Source of the DNA: Siccirubricoccus phaeus
Lineage (GTDB): Bacteria > Pseudomonadota > Alphaproteobacteria > Acetobacterales > Acetobacteraceae
Direction: 5' to 3'
Length of the DNA: 64,000 bases
Assembly: GCF_008360935.1 (NCBI RefSeq)
Contig: NZ_SRXO01000030.1
Coordinates: forward strand, 1-64,000
Shown: positions 1-8,163 of the stretch, piece after piece
Layout: the number at the start of each line of letters is the position of its first letter
How positions within the stretch are numbered: position 1 is the first letter of the stretch
Notes under the pieces: generated by a model
The model's input: only the letters and a program-made list of their open reading frames with translations
Database searches by the model: none
Told to the model about the DNA's origin: nothing
Translations under genes and position numbers: made by a program

Positions 1-72
1 CGCAGCGAAAAGACCGACCAGAGCTTCGCCGCGATGATCTACCTCGCCACCACCGTGATCCACTCACGCTAA
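1..72 (+). CDS. IS5-family transposase, C-terminal fragment cut by the window edge
   Basis: The first 24 codons read in frame 1 to a TAA at 70-72. The peptide ends in the pattern RSEKTDQSFAAM...ATTVIHSR, which I recognise as the C-terminal tail of IS5-type DDE transposases of Acetobacteraceae and other alphaproteobacteria. Only the tail is visible, so completeness, the catalytic DDE residues and the left end of the element cannot be judged. The right end of the insertion sequence should lie in the few bases after the stop, before the unrelated repeat that begins at 87. Family assignment is from memory of the tail motif; moderate confidence. Confidence 0.6.
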   Translation, partial: RSEKTDQSFAAMIYLATTVIHSR

Positions 73-86
73 ATCTCAACAGACCC

Positions 87-191
87 TAGAGCGGTTTCAC
101 GCTGACTGTGCAGCGCGAAACCGCTCTAGCTTATGGATGGTAGAGCAGATTCACGCCTCCGGGCGATGCCGCCCTCCGCCGATCTGCTCTA
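87..191 (+). mobile_element. TA-flanked 101-bp two-hairpin element, copy 1 (MITE-like)
   Basis: A 101-bp core (89-189) lies between two TA dinucleotides (87-88 and 190-191). It contains two hairpins, one with arms GAGCGGTTTC/GAAACCGCTC and one with arms GAGCAGAT/ATCTGCTC, joined by a short linker. It encodes nothing. The reverse complement of the copy at 28428-28528 matches it at 100 of 101 positions. TA duplication suggests mobilisation by an IS630/Tc1-type transposase; none is seen in this window. Confidence 0.8.
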
Positions 192-195
192 GTAT

Positions 196-310
196 CCTGC
201 CCGCGAAGTTCGCTGGATTTCCAGCGAACGCAGCGGACAAGCAGGCCACTGAAAACAACAGCTAGTGTCCAGATTCCGAAGTCCGCAGGACTTCGGAATC
301 TGGACACTAG
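196..310 (+). repeat. Interspersed palindromic repeat, family B copy 1
   Basis: Begins CCTGCCCGC, carries the shared core GCAGGCCACTGAAAACAA, and ends in a palindrome of two perfect 22-bp arms separated by 3 bp (263-309) with outer bases TAGTGTCC/GGACACTA. Related copies lie at 22688-22797 and, degenerate, at 58570-58672, all in the same orientation. It starts four bases after the TA-flanked element, so the two repeats are abutting. Confidence 0.75.
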
Positions 311-393
311 GCCCCTCGGCGGGGAGGGCGGGGGGCGTGGCCCCGCCCGCGCCATGCCGGGCAGCCGATTCGCGGCAGCCACTCCCACCCCTG

Positions 394-413
394 ACCCTCC
401 CCTGCGGGAGGGT
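394..413 (-). terminator. Possible stem-loop terminator downstream of phoB
   Basis: ACCCTCCC and GGGAGGGT form an 8-bp stem with a four-base loop about 45 bp past the phoB stop. No T-run follows on the minus strand, so this is only a candidate terminator or transcript-end stabiliser. Confidence 0.35.
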
Positions 414-457
414 AGCAGGTCAGCTTGTCCCCTCCGTCGCCCTCGGGCGAAGCCGGG

Positions 458-1174
458 TCAGCCTTCTTCGGTATCCAGCGCGTAGCCGGCGGAGCGGACG
501 GTGCGGATCACATCCTCCTCGCCCTCGCCATTGATCGCCTTGCGCAGCCGGCGGATATGCACGTCCACGGTGCGCGGCTCCACATGGATGTCGCGGCCCC
601 AGACGGCATCCAGCAGCTGCTCCCGGGAGAACACCCGGCCGGGATGCTGCAGGAAGAATTCCAGCAGCCGGTACTCGGTGGGCCCCAGATGCAGCGGCCG
701 GCCGTTGCGGGAGACGCGGTGCGCATCCTGGTCCATGGAGATGTCGCGCCAGGCCAGCGTCCCCTTGGCGGCGATGCTGCCGGAGCGCCGCAGCAGCGCC
801 CGGATGCGCGCCAGCAGCGCATCCATGACGAAGGGCTTGCCGATATGGTCGTCCGCGCCGGTGTCCAGCGCCCGGACGGCATCCTGGTCCTCGGTCCGCG
901 CCGTCACCATGATGATCGGCAGGTCGCGCGTCGCCGGGCGGCGGCGGAGCTGGCGGCAGACCTCGAGGCCCGACATGGCCGGCAGCATCCAGTCCAGCAG
1001 CACCAGGTCAGGCTTCGCCTCCGCCACGCGCAGGAGCGCTTCCTGCCCGTCCGCCGCTTCTTCGACCCGAAACCCCTGCTTCTCCAGATTGTAACGAAGC
1101 AGGGTCAATAACGGCACCTCGTCCTCAACCACCAGAATGGTCGGCCGGGCATTGCCCTGCACCATGTCGGGCAT
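458..1174 (-). CDS. phoB: Phosphate regulon response regulator PhoB (OmpR family)
   Basis: A 238-residue two-domain regulator that activates the phosphate-starvation regulon after phosphorylation. The receiver domain (about 12-125) has the acidic pair E17/D18, phospho-acceptor D61 in LLDWMLP, switch T91 and K113 in GKPF. The winged-helix domain (about 140-235) has the recognition-helix region EPRTVDVHIRRLRKAI and the C-terminal RTVRSAGYAL hairpin. The ATG at 1174 is preferred over the upstream start at 1249 because a GAGGGGA ribosome site precedes it and the longer version would run into phoU. It is the last gene of the pst operon, 13 bp after phoU. No phoR-type histidine kinase lies beside it: the next feature downstream is an IS/repeat cluster. 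Confidence 0.93.
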   Translation of the reverse strand: MPDMVQGNARPTILVVEDEVPLLTLLRYNLEKQGFRVEEAADGQEALLRVAEAKPDLVLLDWMLPAMSGLEVCRQLRRRPATRDLPIIMVTARTEDQDAVRALDTGADDHIGKPFVMDALLARIRALLRRSGSIAAKGTLAWRDISMDQDAHRVSRNGRPLHLGPTEYRLLEFFLQHPGRVFSREQLLDAVWGRDIHVEPRTVDVHIRRLRKAINGEGEEDVIRTVRSAGYALDTEEG

Positions 1175-1187
1175 CGGCAAGGTCCCC

Positions 1188-1907
1188 TCAGCTCGGCGGC
1201 CGGGCCACGGCGAAGGCCGAGCTGTCCGCCTTGGGCCGCTCTTCCGCAAGGGTCTCGCCGGAGACGGCGTAATGCACCGTCTCGGCGATGTTGGTGGCGT
1301 GGTCGCCGATGCGCTCCAGGTTCTTGGCCACGAAGAGCAGATGGGTGGCCGCGGTGATGTTGCGCGGATCCTCCATCATGAAGGTCAGCATCTCGCGGAA
1401 GATGCCGTTATAGACCTCGTCCACCGGCTCATCCGCCGCCCAGACCTCATCGGCGCGGTTGGCGTCGTCATTCACCAGCGCATCCATCGCGCCCTTCAGA
1501 TTCTCCTGCACCAGCCGCGCCATGCGCTGGAAGCCGTTCAGGCTGCCGAGCGCCGGCTGCTGGGCGAGCACGATGGCGCGCTTCGCCGCGTTGCGGGCGT
1601 AGTCGCCGATCCGCTCGATATCGTGGATGATCTTCATGGCGGCGACGATGAGCCGCAGATCCTGCCCCACCGGCTGGCGCAGCGCCAGCAGGCGGATGCA
1701 GAAGGCCTCGATCTCGGCCTCCAGCGCATCGATCGCCGCGTCGCGGCTCATCACCTCGGTCGCCAGCTCGGCGTCGCGGCGCACCAGGGCGGTGGTGGCG
1801 TCCGCCACCTGCCGCTCCGCCAGCCCGCCCATGCGGGCCACCATCTCGCGCAGCCGCCGCAGCTCCTCGGCATAGGCGCGGACGGTGTGTTCGGCCATCT
1901 GTTCCAT
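1188..1907 (-). CDS. phoU: Phosphate signalling protein PhoU
   Basis: A 239-residue all-helical protein that couples the PstSCAB transporter to PhoR/PhoB signalling and represses the regulon when phosphate is plentiful. The sequence has the two PhoU repeats, with the characteristic RDIERIGDYA (first) and KNLERIGDHATNIAE (second) metal-site motifs. Length is normal for the family. The ATG at 1907 is chosen because GGAGG lies 8 bases upstream; a GTG directly before it is the alternative. It sits 16 bp after pstB and 13 bp before phoB and is clearly co-transcribed with both. Confidence 0.95.
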   Translation of the reverse strand: MEQMAEHTVRAYAEELRRLREMVARMGGLAERQVADATTALVRRDAELATEVMSRDAAIDALEAEIEAFCIRLLALRQPVGQDLRLIVAAMKIIHDIERIGDYARNAAKRAIVLAQQPALGSLNGFQRMARLVQENLKGAMDALVNDDANRADEVWAADEPVDEVYNGIFREMLTFMMEDPRNITAATHLLFVAKNLERIGDHATNIAETVHYAVSGETLAEERPKADSSAFAVARPPS

Positions 1908-1923
1908 CACCCTGTCCTCCGCC

Positions 1924-2772
1924 TCAGCCGAACCGGCCGGTGATGTATTCCTGCGTCTTCGGGTGCTTCGGCGCGGTGAAGAGCTGCCCCGCCGGCGCCA
2001 CCTCGATCAGCTCGCCCAGGTAGAAGAACGCCACCTGGTCGGCACAGCGCGCCGCCTGCTGCATGTTGTGCGTCACAATGGCGATGGTGAAGTCGCGCTT
2101 CAACTCATCGATCAGCTCCTCGATCTTCAGGGTCGAGATCGGGTCGAGCGCCGAGGTCGGCTCGTCGAACAGGATCACCTCCGGCCGCACCGCGATGGTG
2201 CGGGCGATGCAGAGGCGCTGCTGCTGGCCGCCGGACAGGCCCATGGCGGAGCTGTTCAGCCGGTCCTTCACCTCGCCCCAGATCGCCGCGCGGGACAGCG
2301 CCCATTCGATCCGCTCATCCATCTGCGCCTTGTTCAGCTTCTCATGCAGGCGGATGCCGAAGGCGATATTGTCGTAGATCGACATCGGGAAGGGCGTCGG
2401 CTTCTGGAACACCATGCCGATCTTGGCGCGCAGCGCGTTCATGTCGACGCCGTCGGCGATGATGTTCTCGCCGTCCATCAGCACCTCGCCCTCGGCCCGC
2501 TGGCCGGGATAGAGGCTGTACATGCGGTTCAGCACCCGCAGCAGGGTGGACTTGCCGCAGCCGGAAGGGCCGATCATGCCCGTCACCTGCTTTTCCGGCA
2601 GCAGGAAGTTGATGCCCTTCAACGCCTTGTTGGCGCCGTAGTAGAAATCGAGGTTGCGCACGGTGACGCGCGCGGTCTCGTTCAGCGCGACGGCGGAACG
2701 CGCCTGCATGCCGCCGAAGGAAGCATTCTGGGTGGTGCCGGAGGTGGTCTCGGCATCGCTCGGGGGGGTCAT
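1924..2772 (-). CDS. pstB: Phosphate ABC transporter ATP-binding protein PstB
   Basis: A 282-residue ATPase that energises phosphate import. Walker [10 protein letters not shown] is at about 68-76, followed by the Q-loop VFQKPTPFP, signature LSGGQQQR, Walker [14 protein letters not shown] and the switch histidine in [18 protein letters not shown] is typical of PstB and separates it from other ABC ATPases. It carries an N-terminal extension of about 30 residues rich in Ser/Thr/Pro, with unknown significance. It lies 19 bp after pstA in the operon. Confidence 0.95.
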   Translation of the reverse strand: MTPPSDAETTSGTTQNASFGGMQARSAVALNETARVTVRNLDFYYGANKALKGINFLLPEKQVTGMIGPSGCGKSTLLRVLNRMYSLYPGQRAEGEVLMDGENIIADGVDMNALRAKIGMVFQKPTPFPMSIYDNIAFGIRLHEKLNKAQMDERIEWALSRAAIWGEVKDRLNSSAMGLSGGQQQRLCIARTIAVRPEVILFDEPTSALDPISTLKIEELIDELKRDFTIAIVTHNMQQAARCADQVAFFYLGELIEVAPAGQLFTAPKHPKTQEYITGRFG

Positions 2773-2791
2773 GGTGACGGCTCCTCTCGGT

Positions 2792-3679
2792 TCACTTGCT
2801 GCGGCCGAGGACGCTGCGGGCGAGAATGTTGAGCAGAAGGACGGCCAGGGTGATCAGCAGCGCCCCGGCCCAGGCCAGCTCGATCCAGTCCTGGAAGGGC
2901 GAGCCGGCATAGGAATAGATGGTGATGGGCAGGCTCGGCATCGGCCCCGTCAGGTCGGTGGTCCAGGCGTTGTTGCCGAGGCTGGTGAAGAGCAGCGGCG
3001 CGGTCTCGCCGGCGATGCGGGCGATGCCCAGCAGGATGCCGGTGATGATGCCGGAGATGGCCGAGCGCCAGCAGATGGTGACGATCATCTTCCATTTCGG
3101 CGAGCCGAGGCCGATCACCGCTTCCCGCAGCGTGTTCGGGATCAGCGTCAGCATGTCCTCCGTCGTGCGCACCACGATCGGGATGATGATGATCGTCAGC
3201 GCTGCGACGCCGGCCCAGCCGGAGAAGCCGCCGAAGGGCAGCACCAGAAGCTGGTAGACGAACAGGCCGATCAGGATGGAGGGTGCCGAGAGCAGGATGT
3301 CCGAGACGAAGCGGACGACATTCCCGAAGCTCGAGCCCTTGGCGTATTCGGCGAGGAAAGTGCCGACCAGCATGCCGATCGGCGTGCCGATGGCGGTCGC
3401 CAGCGCCACCTGGATGAGGCTGCCGACGATGGCGTTGAGCAGGCCGCCCTCCGATCCCGGCGGCTTCGTCACCTCGGTGAAGACCGAGGGATTCATCGCC
3501 CCGAAGCCCTTGAAGAAGAGCGTCACCAGGATGGAGGCGAGGAAGATGAGGCCGATGCCGGTGGCGGCGAAGGAGAGCAGGCGGACCAGCCGGTCCGTCG
3601 CCTTGCGGCGGCGGCCGAGCGCGGCGGCGACCGCCTGGTCCTTCACCGGGCCGAGGGGCTGCATGGTGGTGGCGCTCAT
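2792..3679 (-). CDS. pstA: Phosphate ABC transporter permease PstA
   Basis: A 295-residue inner-membrane permease. Six hydrophobic segments are visible, the first near residues 35-60 after a basic cytoplasmic N-terminus (GRRRKATDR). The EAA-type loop reads [16 protein letters not shown], followed by [15 protein letters not shown], a PstA hallmark. The ATG at 3679 gives a normal-length protein; the open frame extends upstream through pstC but that part is out-of-frame shadow sequence. It starts 5 bp after the pstC stop, so translation is probably coupled. Confidence 0.94.
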   Translation of the reverse strand: MSATTMQPLGPVKDQAVAAALGRRRKATDRLVRLLSFAATGIGLIFLASILVTLFFKGFGAMNPSVFTEVTKPPGSEGGLLNAIVGSLIQVALATAIGTPIGMLVGTFLAEYAKGSSFGNVVRFVSDILLSAPSILIGLFVYQLLVLPFGGFSGWAGVAALTIIIIPIVVRTTEDMLTLIPNTLREAVIGLGSPKWKMIVTICWRSAISGIITGILLGIARIAGETAPLLFTSLGNNAWTTDLTGPMPSLPITIYSYAGSPFQDWIELAWAGALLITLAVLLLNILARSVLGRSK

Positions 3680-3684
3680 GGCGA

Positions 3685-4668
3685 TCAGGCCTTCAGCCGC
3701 GAGCGCAGCAGGAAGCGCGAGGCGGCAAGCACGATGAAGGAGAGCACGAAGAGGATGAAGCCGAGGGCGAGCAGCGCCGAGAGCTTGAGGCTGCCCATCT
3801 CGCTCTCGCCGAATTCCAGCGCGACGACCGAGGCGATGGTGTTGCCCGGCCCGAACAGGCTGGTGGAGATGCGGTTGGCATTGCCGATGACGAAGGTGAC
3901 CGCCATCGTCTCCCCCAGCGCCCGGCCGAGGCCGAGCATGATGCCGCCGACCACCGAGATGCGGGTATAGGGCAGCACCACGCCGCGCATCACCTCCCAG
4001 GTGGTGCAGCCGAGGCCGTAGGCGCTTTCCTTGAACACCGGCGGCACCTGCTCGAACACGTCGCGCATGGTGGCGGCGATGAAGGGCAGGATCATGATGG
4101 CCAGGATGAGGGCGGCGGTGAAGATGCCGGTGCCGAAGGGCGGGCCCTGGAACAGCTCGCCGATCAGCGGCAGCTCGCCGATCGTGTCGATCACCGCCGG
4201 CTGGACGTACTGCCCCATGATCGGCGCGATCAGGAAGAAGCCCCACATGCCGTAGATGATGGAGGGGACGGCGGCCAGCAGCTCCACCGCCGTGCCGACC
4301 GGGCGGCGCAGCCAGGGGGGCGAAAGCTCGGTCAGGTAGAAGGCGACGCCGAAGGCGACCGGCACCGCCAGCAGGATGGCGAGCACCGCGGTGACGATGG
4401 TGCCGTAGATGGAGACGCCGGCGCCGAACACCTCCGTCACCGGATCCCATTCGGTGGACCAGATGAAGGGCAGGCCGAAGGCGCGGAAGGCGGGCAGGCC
4501 GCCGATGAACAGCTCGACGATGATGCCGCCGAGCAGCAGCAGCACGAAGCCGCCTGCGGCATGGCAGGCGGCCGAGAAGACGGTGTCGCCGAAGCGGCCG
4601 GGCGAGGCCGTGCGGTGCGGCTTCGCATCCATCGGCGCCCCGAGGGGGAGTGTGGCGGCCTGCTGCAA
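3685..4668 (-). CDS. pstC: Phosphate ABC transporter permease PstC
   Basis: A 327-residue inner-membrane partner of PstA. Hydrophobic segments start near residue 33; the cytoplasmic loop AYGLGCTTWEVMRGVVLPY and the segment GRALGETMAVTFVIGN are typical of PstC. The start is uncertain: the TTG at 4668 has GGAG eight bases upstream, while the ATG at 4632 would remove 12 residues but lacks a good ribosome site. It follows pstS after 70 bp that contain a strong stem-loop. Confidence 0.93.
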   Translation of the reverse strand: MQQAATLPLGAPMDAKPHRTASPGRFGDTVFSAACHAAGGFVLLLLGGIIVELFIGGLPAFRAFGLPFIWSTEWDPVTEVFGAGVSIYGTIVTAVLAILLAVPVAFGVAFYLTELSPPWLRRPVGTAVELLAAVPSIIYGMWGFFLIAPIMGQYVQPAVIDTIGELPLIGELFQGPPFGTGIFTAALILAIMILPFIAATMRDVFEQVPPVFKESAYGLGCTTWEVMRGVVLPYTRISVVGGIMLGLGRALGETMAVTFVIGNANRISTSLFGPGNTIASVVALEFGESEMGSLKLSALLALGFILFVLSFIVLAASRFLLRSRLKA

Positions 4669-4705
4669 GCTCAGTGCTCCGCGGCGGGAGGTTGGCGAGA
4701 GAAGG

Positions 4706-4731
4706 GCCGGCCCCGGTCACCCGGGGCCGGC
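4706..4731 (-). promoter_or_regulatory. Strong stem-loop between pstS and pstC
   Basis: Two perfect 11-base GC-only arms (GCCGGCCCCGG and CCGGGGCCGGC) surround a 4-base loop, just after the pstS stop. Such hairpins commonly protect or terminate the binding-protein message so that PstS is made in excess over the permeases. There is no T-run, so partial termination or 3' stabilisation are both possible. Confidence 0.55.
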
Positions 4732-4738
4732 AGCGGGA

Positions 4739-5788
4739 TCAGAGGGTCCAGACCGGCTGGCCGTTGGCCTTCACCTCGGCCTTCCAGGCGGCGCGGATCA
4801 TGTCGTGCACCGTGTTGGGCAGCGGGATGTATTCCAGCTCCTGCGCCATCTGGGTGCCGTTCTTGAAGGCCCAGTCGAAGAACTTCATGACGTTCAGGCT
4901 GCGGGTCGCGTCGGTCGGGTTCTTCGGCAGCAGGATGAAGGTCGGGGAGACGATCGGCCAGGAGGTCTCGCCCTGCTGGTCGATCAGGTTCGCCGCCATG
5001 CCCGGGACGTTCCAGTTGGCGCTGCTCGCCGCGGCGACGAAGGCCGCCTGGGTCGGGGCAACGAACTGCCCGGCCTTGTTGCGGAGCTGGGTGGTGACCA
5101 GCTTGTTGGTGGTGGCGTAGGCGTTCTCGACATAGCCGATGGCGCCGCGGATGTTCTTCACCGTGCCGGCCACGCCCTCATTGCCGCGGGCACCGGTGCC
5201 GGCGGGGAAGCGGACGGAGGTGCCGATGCCGACCTTCTCCTTCCACTCGGGGGAGACGGCGGAGAGATAGGAGACCCAGACGAAGGTGGTGCCGGAGCCA
5301 TCGGCGCGGTAGGCCGGGGCGATGGCGAGGTTCGGCAGGGTCAGGCCGCGGTTCAGCTCCACCAGCTTGGCGTCGTTCCACTTGGTGATCTTGCCGAGAT
5401 AGATGTCGGCCACCAGCTCGCCGGTCAGCTTCAGCTTGTCCGCCTCGACGCCCGGGATGTTCACGATCGGCACGACCGAACCCATGACGGAGGGGAATTG
5501 CAGCAGGTTCGCCTCGGTGAGCTGCTGCGCGGTGAGCGGGGCGTCGGAGGCGCCGAAATCCACGGTGCGGTTGCGGATCTGGTTGATGCCGGCGCCCGAG
5601 CCGACCGACTGGTAATTCAGCGCGATGCCGGCGGCGCTGCGGGCCGCCTCGGCCCATTTCTGGTAGACCGGGTTCGGGAAGCTGGCGCCGGCGCCGGTGA
5701 TCTGCGCCTGCTGCGCCAGCACGTTGCGCGACAGAAGGGGGGAGGCCAGGGCAAGGCCGGAGGCGGCAAGCAGGGTGCGACGATTCAC
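4739..5788 (-). CDS. pstS: Periplasmic phosphate-binding protein PstS
   Basis: A 349-residue periplasmic receptor that captures phosphate and delivers it to PstCA. A signal peptide with RR near the N-terminus and hydrophobic core ends at about residue 25 (NVLA/QQ). The mature protein opens ITGAGASFPNPVYQKW, the phosphate-site signature, with YQSVGSGAGI, DFGASDAPLT and YRADGSGTTFVWVSYL further on; all contribute backbone or side-chain phosphate contacts in the family. The GTG at 5788 has GGAGAAG upstream; a longer frame to 5839 would add 17 residues without signal-peptide character. First gene of the operon, behind a candidate Pho box. Confidence 0.95.
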   Translation of the reverse strand: MNRRTLLAASGLALASPLLSRNVLAQQAQITGAGASFPNPVYQKWAEAARSAAGIALNYQSVGSGAGINQIRNRTVDFGASDAPLTAQQLTEANLLQFPSVMGSVVPIVNIPGVEADKLKLTGELVADIYLGKITKWNDAKLVELNRGLTLPNLAIAPAYRADGSGTTFVWVSYLSAVSPEWKEKVGIGTSVRFPAGTGARGNEGVAGTVKNIRGAIGYVENAYATTNKLVTTQLRNKAGQFVAPTQAAFVAAASSANWNVPGMAANLIDQQGETSWPIVSPTFILLPKNPTDATRSLNVMKFFDWAFKNGTQMAQELEYIPLPNTVHDMIRAAWKAEVKANGQPVWTL

Positions 5789-5888
5789 GCGTCTTCTCCA
5801 CGGTCGTAGGGGCCGGGGCGGTGCTTGCCGCCCCGGCATTCGGTGCGGCCTGAACTAGGCGCGAGATGCGACCTCAGAGTTGCAGTTT

Positions 5889-5907
5889 GATGAAGCTTCG
5901 ATGACAG
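5889..5907 (-). promoter_or_regulatory. Candidate Pho box upstream of pstS
   Basis: Read on the minus strand this is CTGTCAT, four bases, GCTTCAT: a perfect first PhoB half-site and a 4/7 second half-site at the correct 11-base period, about 100 bp before the pstS start. A further GTCAT lies just upstream. The surrounding 150 bp are less GC-rich than the genes, as expected for a promoter. Confidence 0.55.
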
Positions 5908-5940
5908 TCGCCAGATGACCTTTCGAAGTTATCCGTATGC

Positions 5941-6756
5941 TTACCCCTGATCCGTAACGGCGGCGGCAGGAAACCAGGCGGGGCGCCGCTTCTCCCGGAA
6001 GGCGGAAAGCCCCTCCCTTCCCTCAACCGAAGCGCGCTGCACCCAGCCCTCATGCGCCAGCAGCGCCATTTCCCGCTCGCTCAGCGTCAGCCCGGCGGCG
6101 CCCAGCATGCTGGCCTTGGTCACGGCAACGGCGCCAGGGGCGGAGAGCAGGATGGCGGTGAGGATCTCTTCCAGCCGCGACTCGATCGCCGCCTCCTCCA
6201 GCACCTCATGCACCAGGCCGATGCGCAGCGCCTCCTCCGGCCCGAACCGTTCCCCGGTCAGGGCGTAGCGGCGGGCATGGCGCAGCCCCATGGCGTGGAC
6301 CATGTGGGTGGAGATGGGGGTGGGGCTGACGCCTACCCGCACCTCCGTCAGGCCGAACACCGCCCGGGGCGTGGCCAGCGCCACGTCCACGCAGCAGGCC
6401 AGGCCGGCTCCGCCGCCGAAACAGGCGCCCTGGATGACGGCCAGCGTCGGCCTGGGGAATTCGTTCAGAAGCTGCATGGCGCGGGTGGTGGCCAGCGAAG
6501 CCTCATAGGCGGCTTCCGGCGGGTAGCCGGCCACCTCCGCCAGCCAGTTGATATCCGCGCCGGCGGCGAAATGGCGGCCGGCGCCGCGCAGCACCAGGGC
6601 GCGAACCCCCGGGTCGTCCTGCAGCTCGCCCAGGGCGGCGATCAGCGCCTCGAGGAGTTCGGCATTATAGGCATTGCCGCGCTCCGGCCGGTTCAGCAGG
6701 GCGGTGGCGATGCCGCGGTCATCCCGGCTGAGCCGGATGGGGGCGGATTCGGTCAT
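5941..6756 (-). CDS. Enoyl-CoA hydratase/isomerase family protein
   Basis: A 271-residue crotonase-fold enzyme acting on a CoA thioester. The two oxyanion-hole segments are visible as HFAAGADINWL and QGACFGGGAGLACCVDVALAT, and the Glu in FGLTEVRVGVSP matches one of the two general acid/base positions of hydratases. The substrate cannot be told from sequence. The ATG at 6756 fits the family length; a longer open frame runs on into the neighbouring Bug gene. It lies 95 bp after that Bug gene on the same strand, so the two may share a transcript. Confidence 0.85.
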   Translation of the reverse strand: MTESAPIRLSRDDRGIATALLNRPERGNAYNAELLEALIAALGELQDDPGVRALVLRGAGRHFAAGADINWLAEVAGYPPEAAYEASLATTRAMQLLNEFPRPTLAVIQGACFGGGAGLACCVDVALATPRAVFGLTEVRVGVSPTPISTHMVHAMGLRHARRYALTGERFGPEEALRIGLVHEVLEEAAIESRLEEILTAILLSAPGAVAVTKASMLGAAGLTLSEREMALLAHEGWVQRASVEGREGLSAFREKRRPAWFPAAAVTDQG

Positions 6757-6851
6757 GGCGGTCCTCCGTGGCGGGCCAAACTGGCAGGCCGGCCGGGCGA
6801 AGGCCAGCCGGGCGCCGGGGCATCCCCCGGCCCCGGTCCCGGCGGGCGGCG

Positions 6852-7853
6852 CTACTCCACCGTGATGTTCGCCCGGCGGATGACCTCTCCCCAGCGCTCC
6901 ACCTCGGCGCGGAGGAATTCGCCGGTCGGCCCGGGCGGGCGGCCTTCCACCACGAAGCCGAGATCCTGCAGCTTGGCCGTCATCCCCGGCTCCCGCACGA
7001 TGCGGCCGACCTCCGTGGCGACGCGCTCGACGATCGGCGCCGGCGTGCCGGCCGGGGCCAGCAGCATGCACCAGGAGCTGGCGACCAGCCCCGGGACGCC
7101 GCCCTCGATCACCGTCGGCAGCTCCGGCGCGAAGGCAGCGCGCTCGGCCGCGGCGATGCCGAGGGGGCGGATGGTGCCGGCCTCGAACTGCGCCTTCATG
7201 GTCGAATAGGTGTCGAACATCAGGCCGATATTGCCGGACATCAGATCCTGCAGCGCCGGCTGGGTGCCGCGATAGGGGATGTGCTCCATCCGCAGCCCGG
7301 TCTGGATCTTCAGCAGCTCCATCGCCAGATGCGCCGTCGCGCCGATGCCGCTGGAGCCGTAATTCACCCGGCCCGGATTGCGCCGGGCGTAGTCCAGGTA
7401 GTCGGCCAGCGTCCGGCCCTCGATGGCCTTGCTGCCGGCCAGCACCAGGGGCGCCGTCACCACCAGGGAGACGGGGGCGAAACCCGCCACCGCATCGAAG
7501 GGCATCTTGCCGGCCTGCAGCGTGGCATTGGCCGCATGCGCCGGCAGCACCATCACCAGCGTATGGCCGTCCGGCGCGCTGGCGGCGGCCGCGGCGGCGC
7601 CGACGATGCTGTTGGCGCCGGGCCGGTTCTCCACCACCACCGGCTGGCCGAGCACCTTGGAGAGCGGATCGGCCACCAGCCGCGTCGAGATATCCGTGGT
7701 GCCGCCCGGGGTGTAGGGGACGATGATGCGCACCGGCCGCGTCGGGTACTCGGCGGCGGCGGCGCGGCGGGGGAGCAGTGCGGCGGCGCCGAGGCCACCC
7801 GCCGCCAGCAGCGCGCGGCGCGAAAAACCAGGCTTCACTTTCAGCAGCGACAT
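6852..7853 (-). CDS. Tripartite tricarboxylate transporter (Bug family) substrate-binding protein
   Basis: A 333-residue periplasmic receptor. An N-terminal export signal with RR (GFSRRALLAAGGLG) ends near AAAAEYP. The mature start YPTRPVRIIVPYTPGGTTDI is the Bug-family signature in which the PGG loop binds the carboxylate of an organic acid; GSSGIGATAHLAMELL and HIPYRGTQPALQDLMSGNI are further family motifs. No TctA/TctB membrane genes are nearby, which is common because these receptors are greatly over-represented in this group. Ligand unknown; the neighbouring enoyl-CoA hydratase hints at a carboxylic acid degraded as a CoA thioester. Confidence 0.88.
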   Translation of the reverse strand: MSLLKVKPGFSRRALLAAGGLGAAALLPRRAAAAEYPTRPVRIIVPYTPGGTTDISTRLVADPLSKVLGQPVVVENRPGANSIVGAAAAAASAPDGHTLVMVLPAHAANATLQAGKMPFDAVAGFAPVSLVVTAPLVLAGSKAIEGRTLADYLDYARRNPGRVNYGSSGIGATAHLAMELLKIQTGLRMEHIPYRGTQPALQDLMSGNIGLMFDTYSTMKAQFEAGTIRPLGIAAAERAAFAPELPTVIEGGVPGLVASSWCMLLAPAGTPAPIVERVATEVGRIVREPGMTAKLQDLGFVVEGRPPGPTGEFLRAEVERWGEVIRRANITVE

Positions 7854-7949
7854 CCGGCGTCCCTTGATTATTCAGCGATGGGCGACCCCGGTACAGGCCG
7901 GGGCCGCGTTCGGCGGCACTTTTATGGCAATCGGCCGGTGCGGCAACCC

Positions 7950-8162
7950 GGGGAGGGTGATCGGGGCCGCTGCCCCAACCCGGCAGGGGGCGCTGCCCTC
8001 TGCTGGGGAGGCGCGGTGAAGGCAGTGCCTTCACCCGGCGTGAGTTCCAGACCCGATGGTTCAACCAGCAGACTCAGGGCGGGGTCCGGGGGGAAGCCTT
8101 CCCCCCGGCGGGCGTGCAGGGGGCAGCGCCCCCTGCCGGGGCATGGTGGCGAAGCCCCCATC
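7950..8162 (+). repeat. Intergenic GC-rich palindromic repeat, family E copy 1
   Basis: The 310 bp between the two genes hold no coding signal but several nested hairpins (GGGGAAGCCTTCCCC, GGGGGCAGCGCCCCC). The string GACTCAGGGCGGGGTC and the following hairpins recur in reverse at about 59870-59997 and, diverged, at 10715-10878. It fills the space upstream of the Bug gene. Confidence 0.6.
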
Positions 8163-8163
8163 C

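Noticed and set aside
2654-3970. 438-residue open frame antisense to pstA/pstB
   Set aside because: Overlaps an intact pst operon and has the typical shadow-frame composition.
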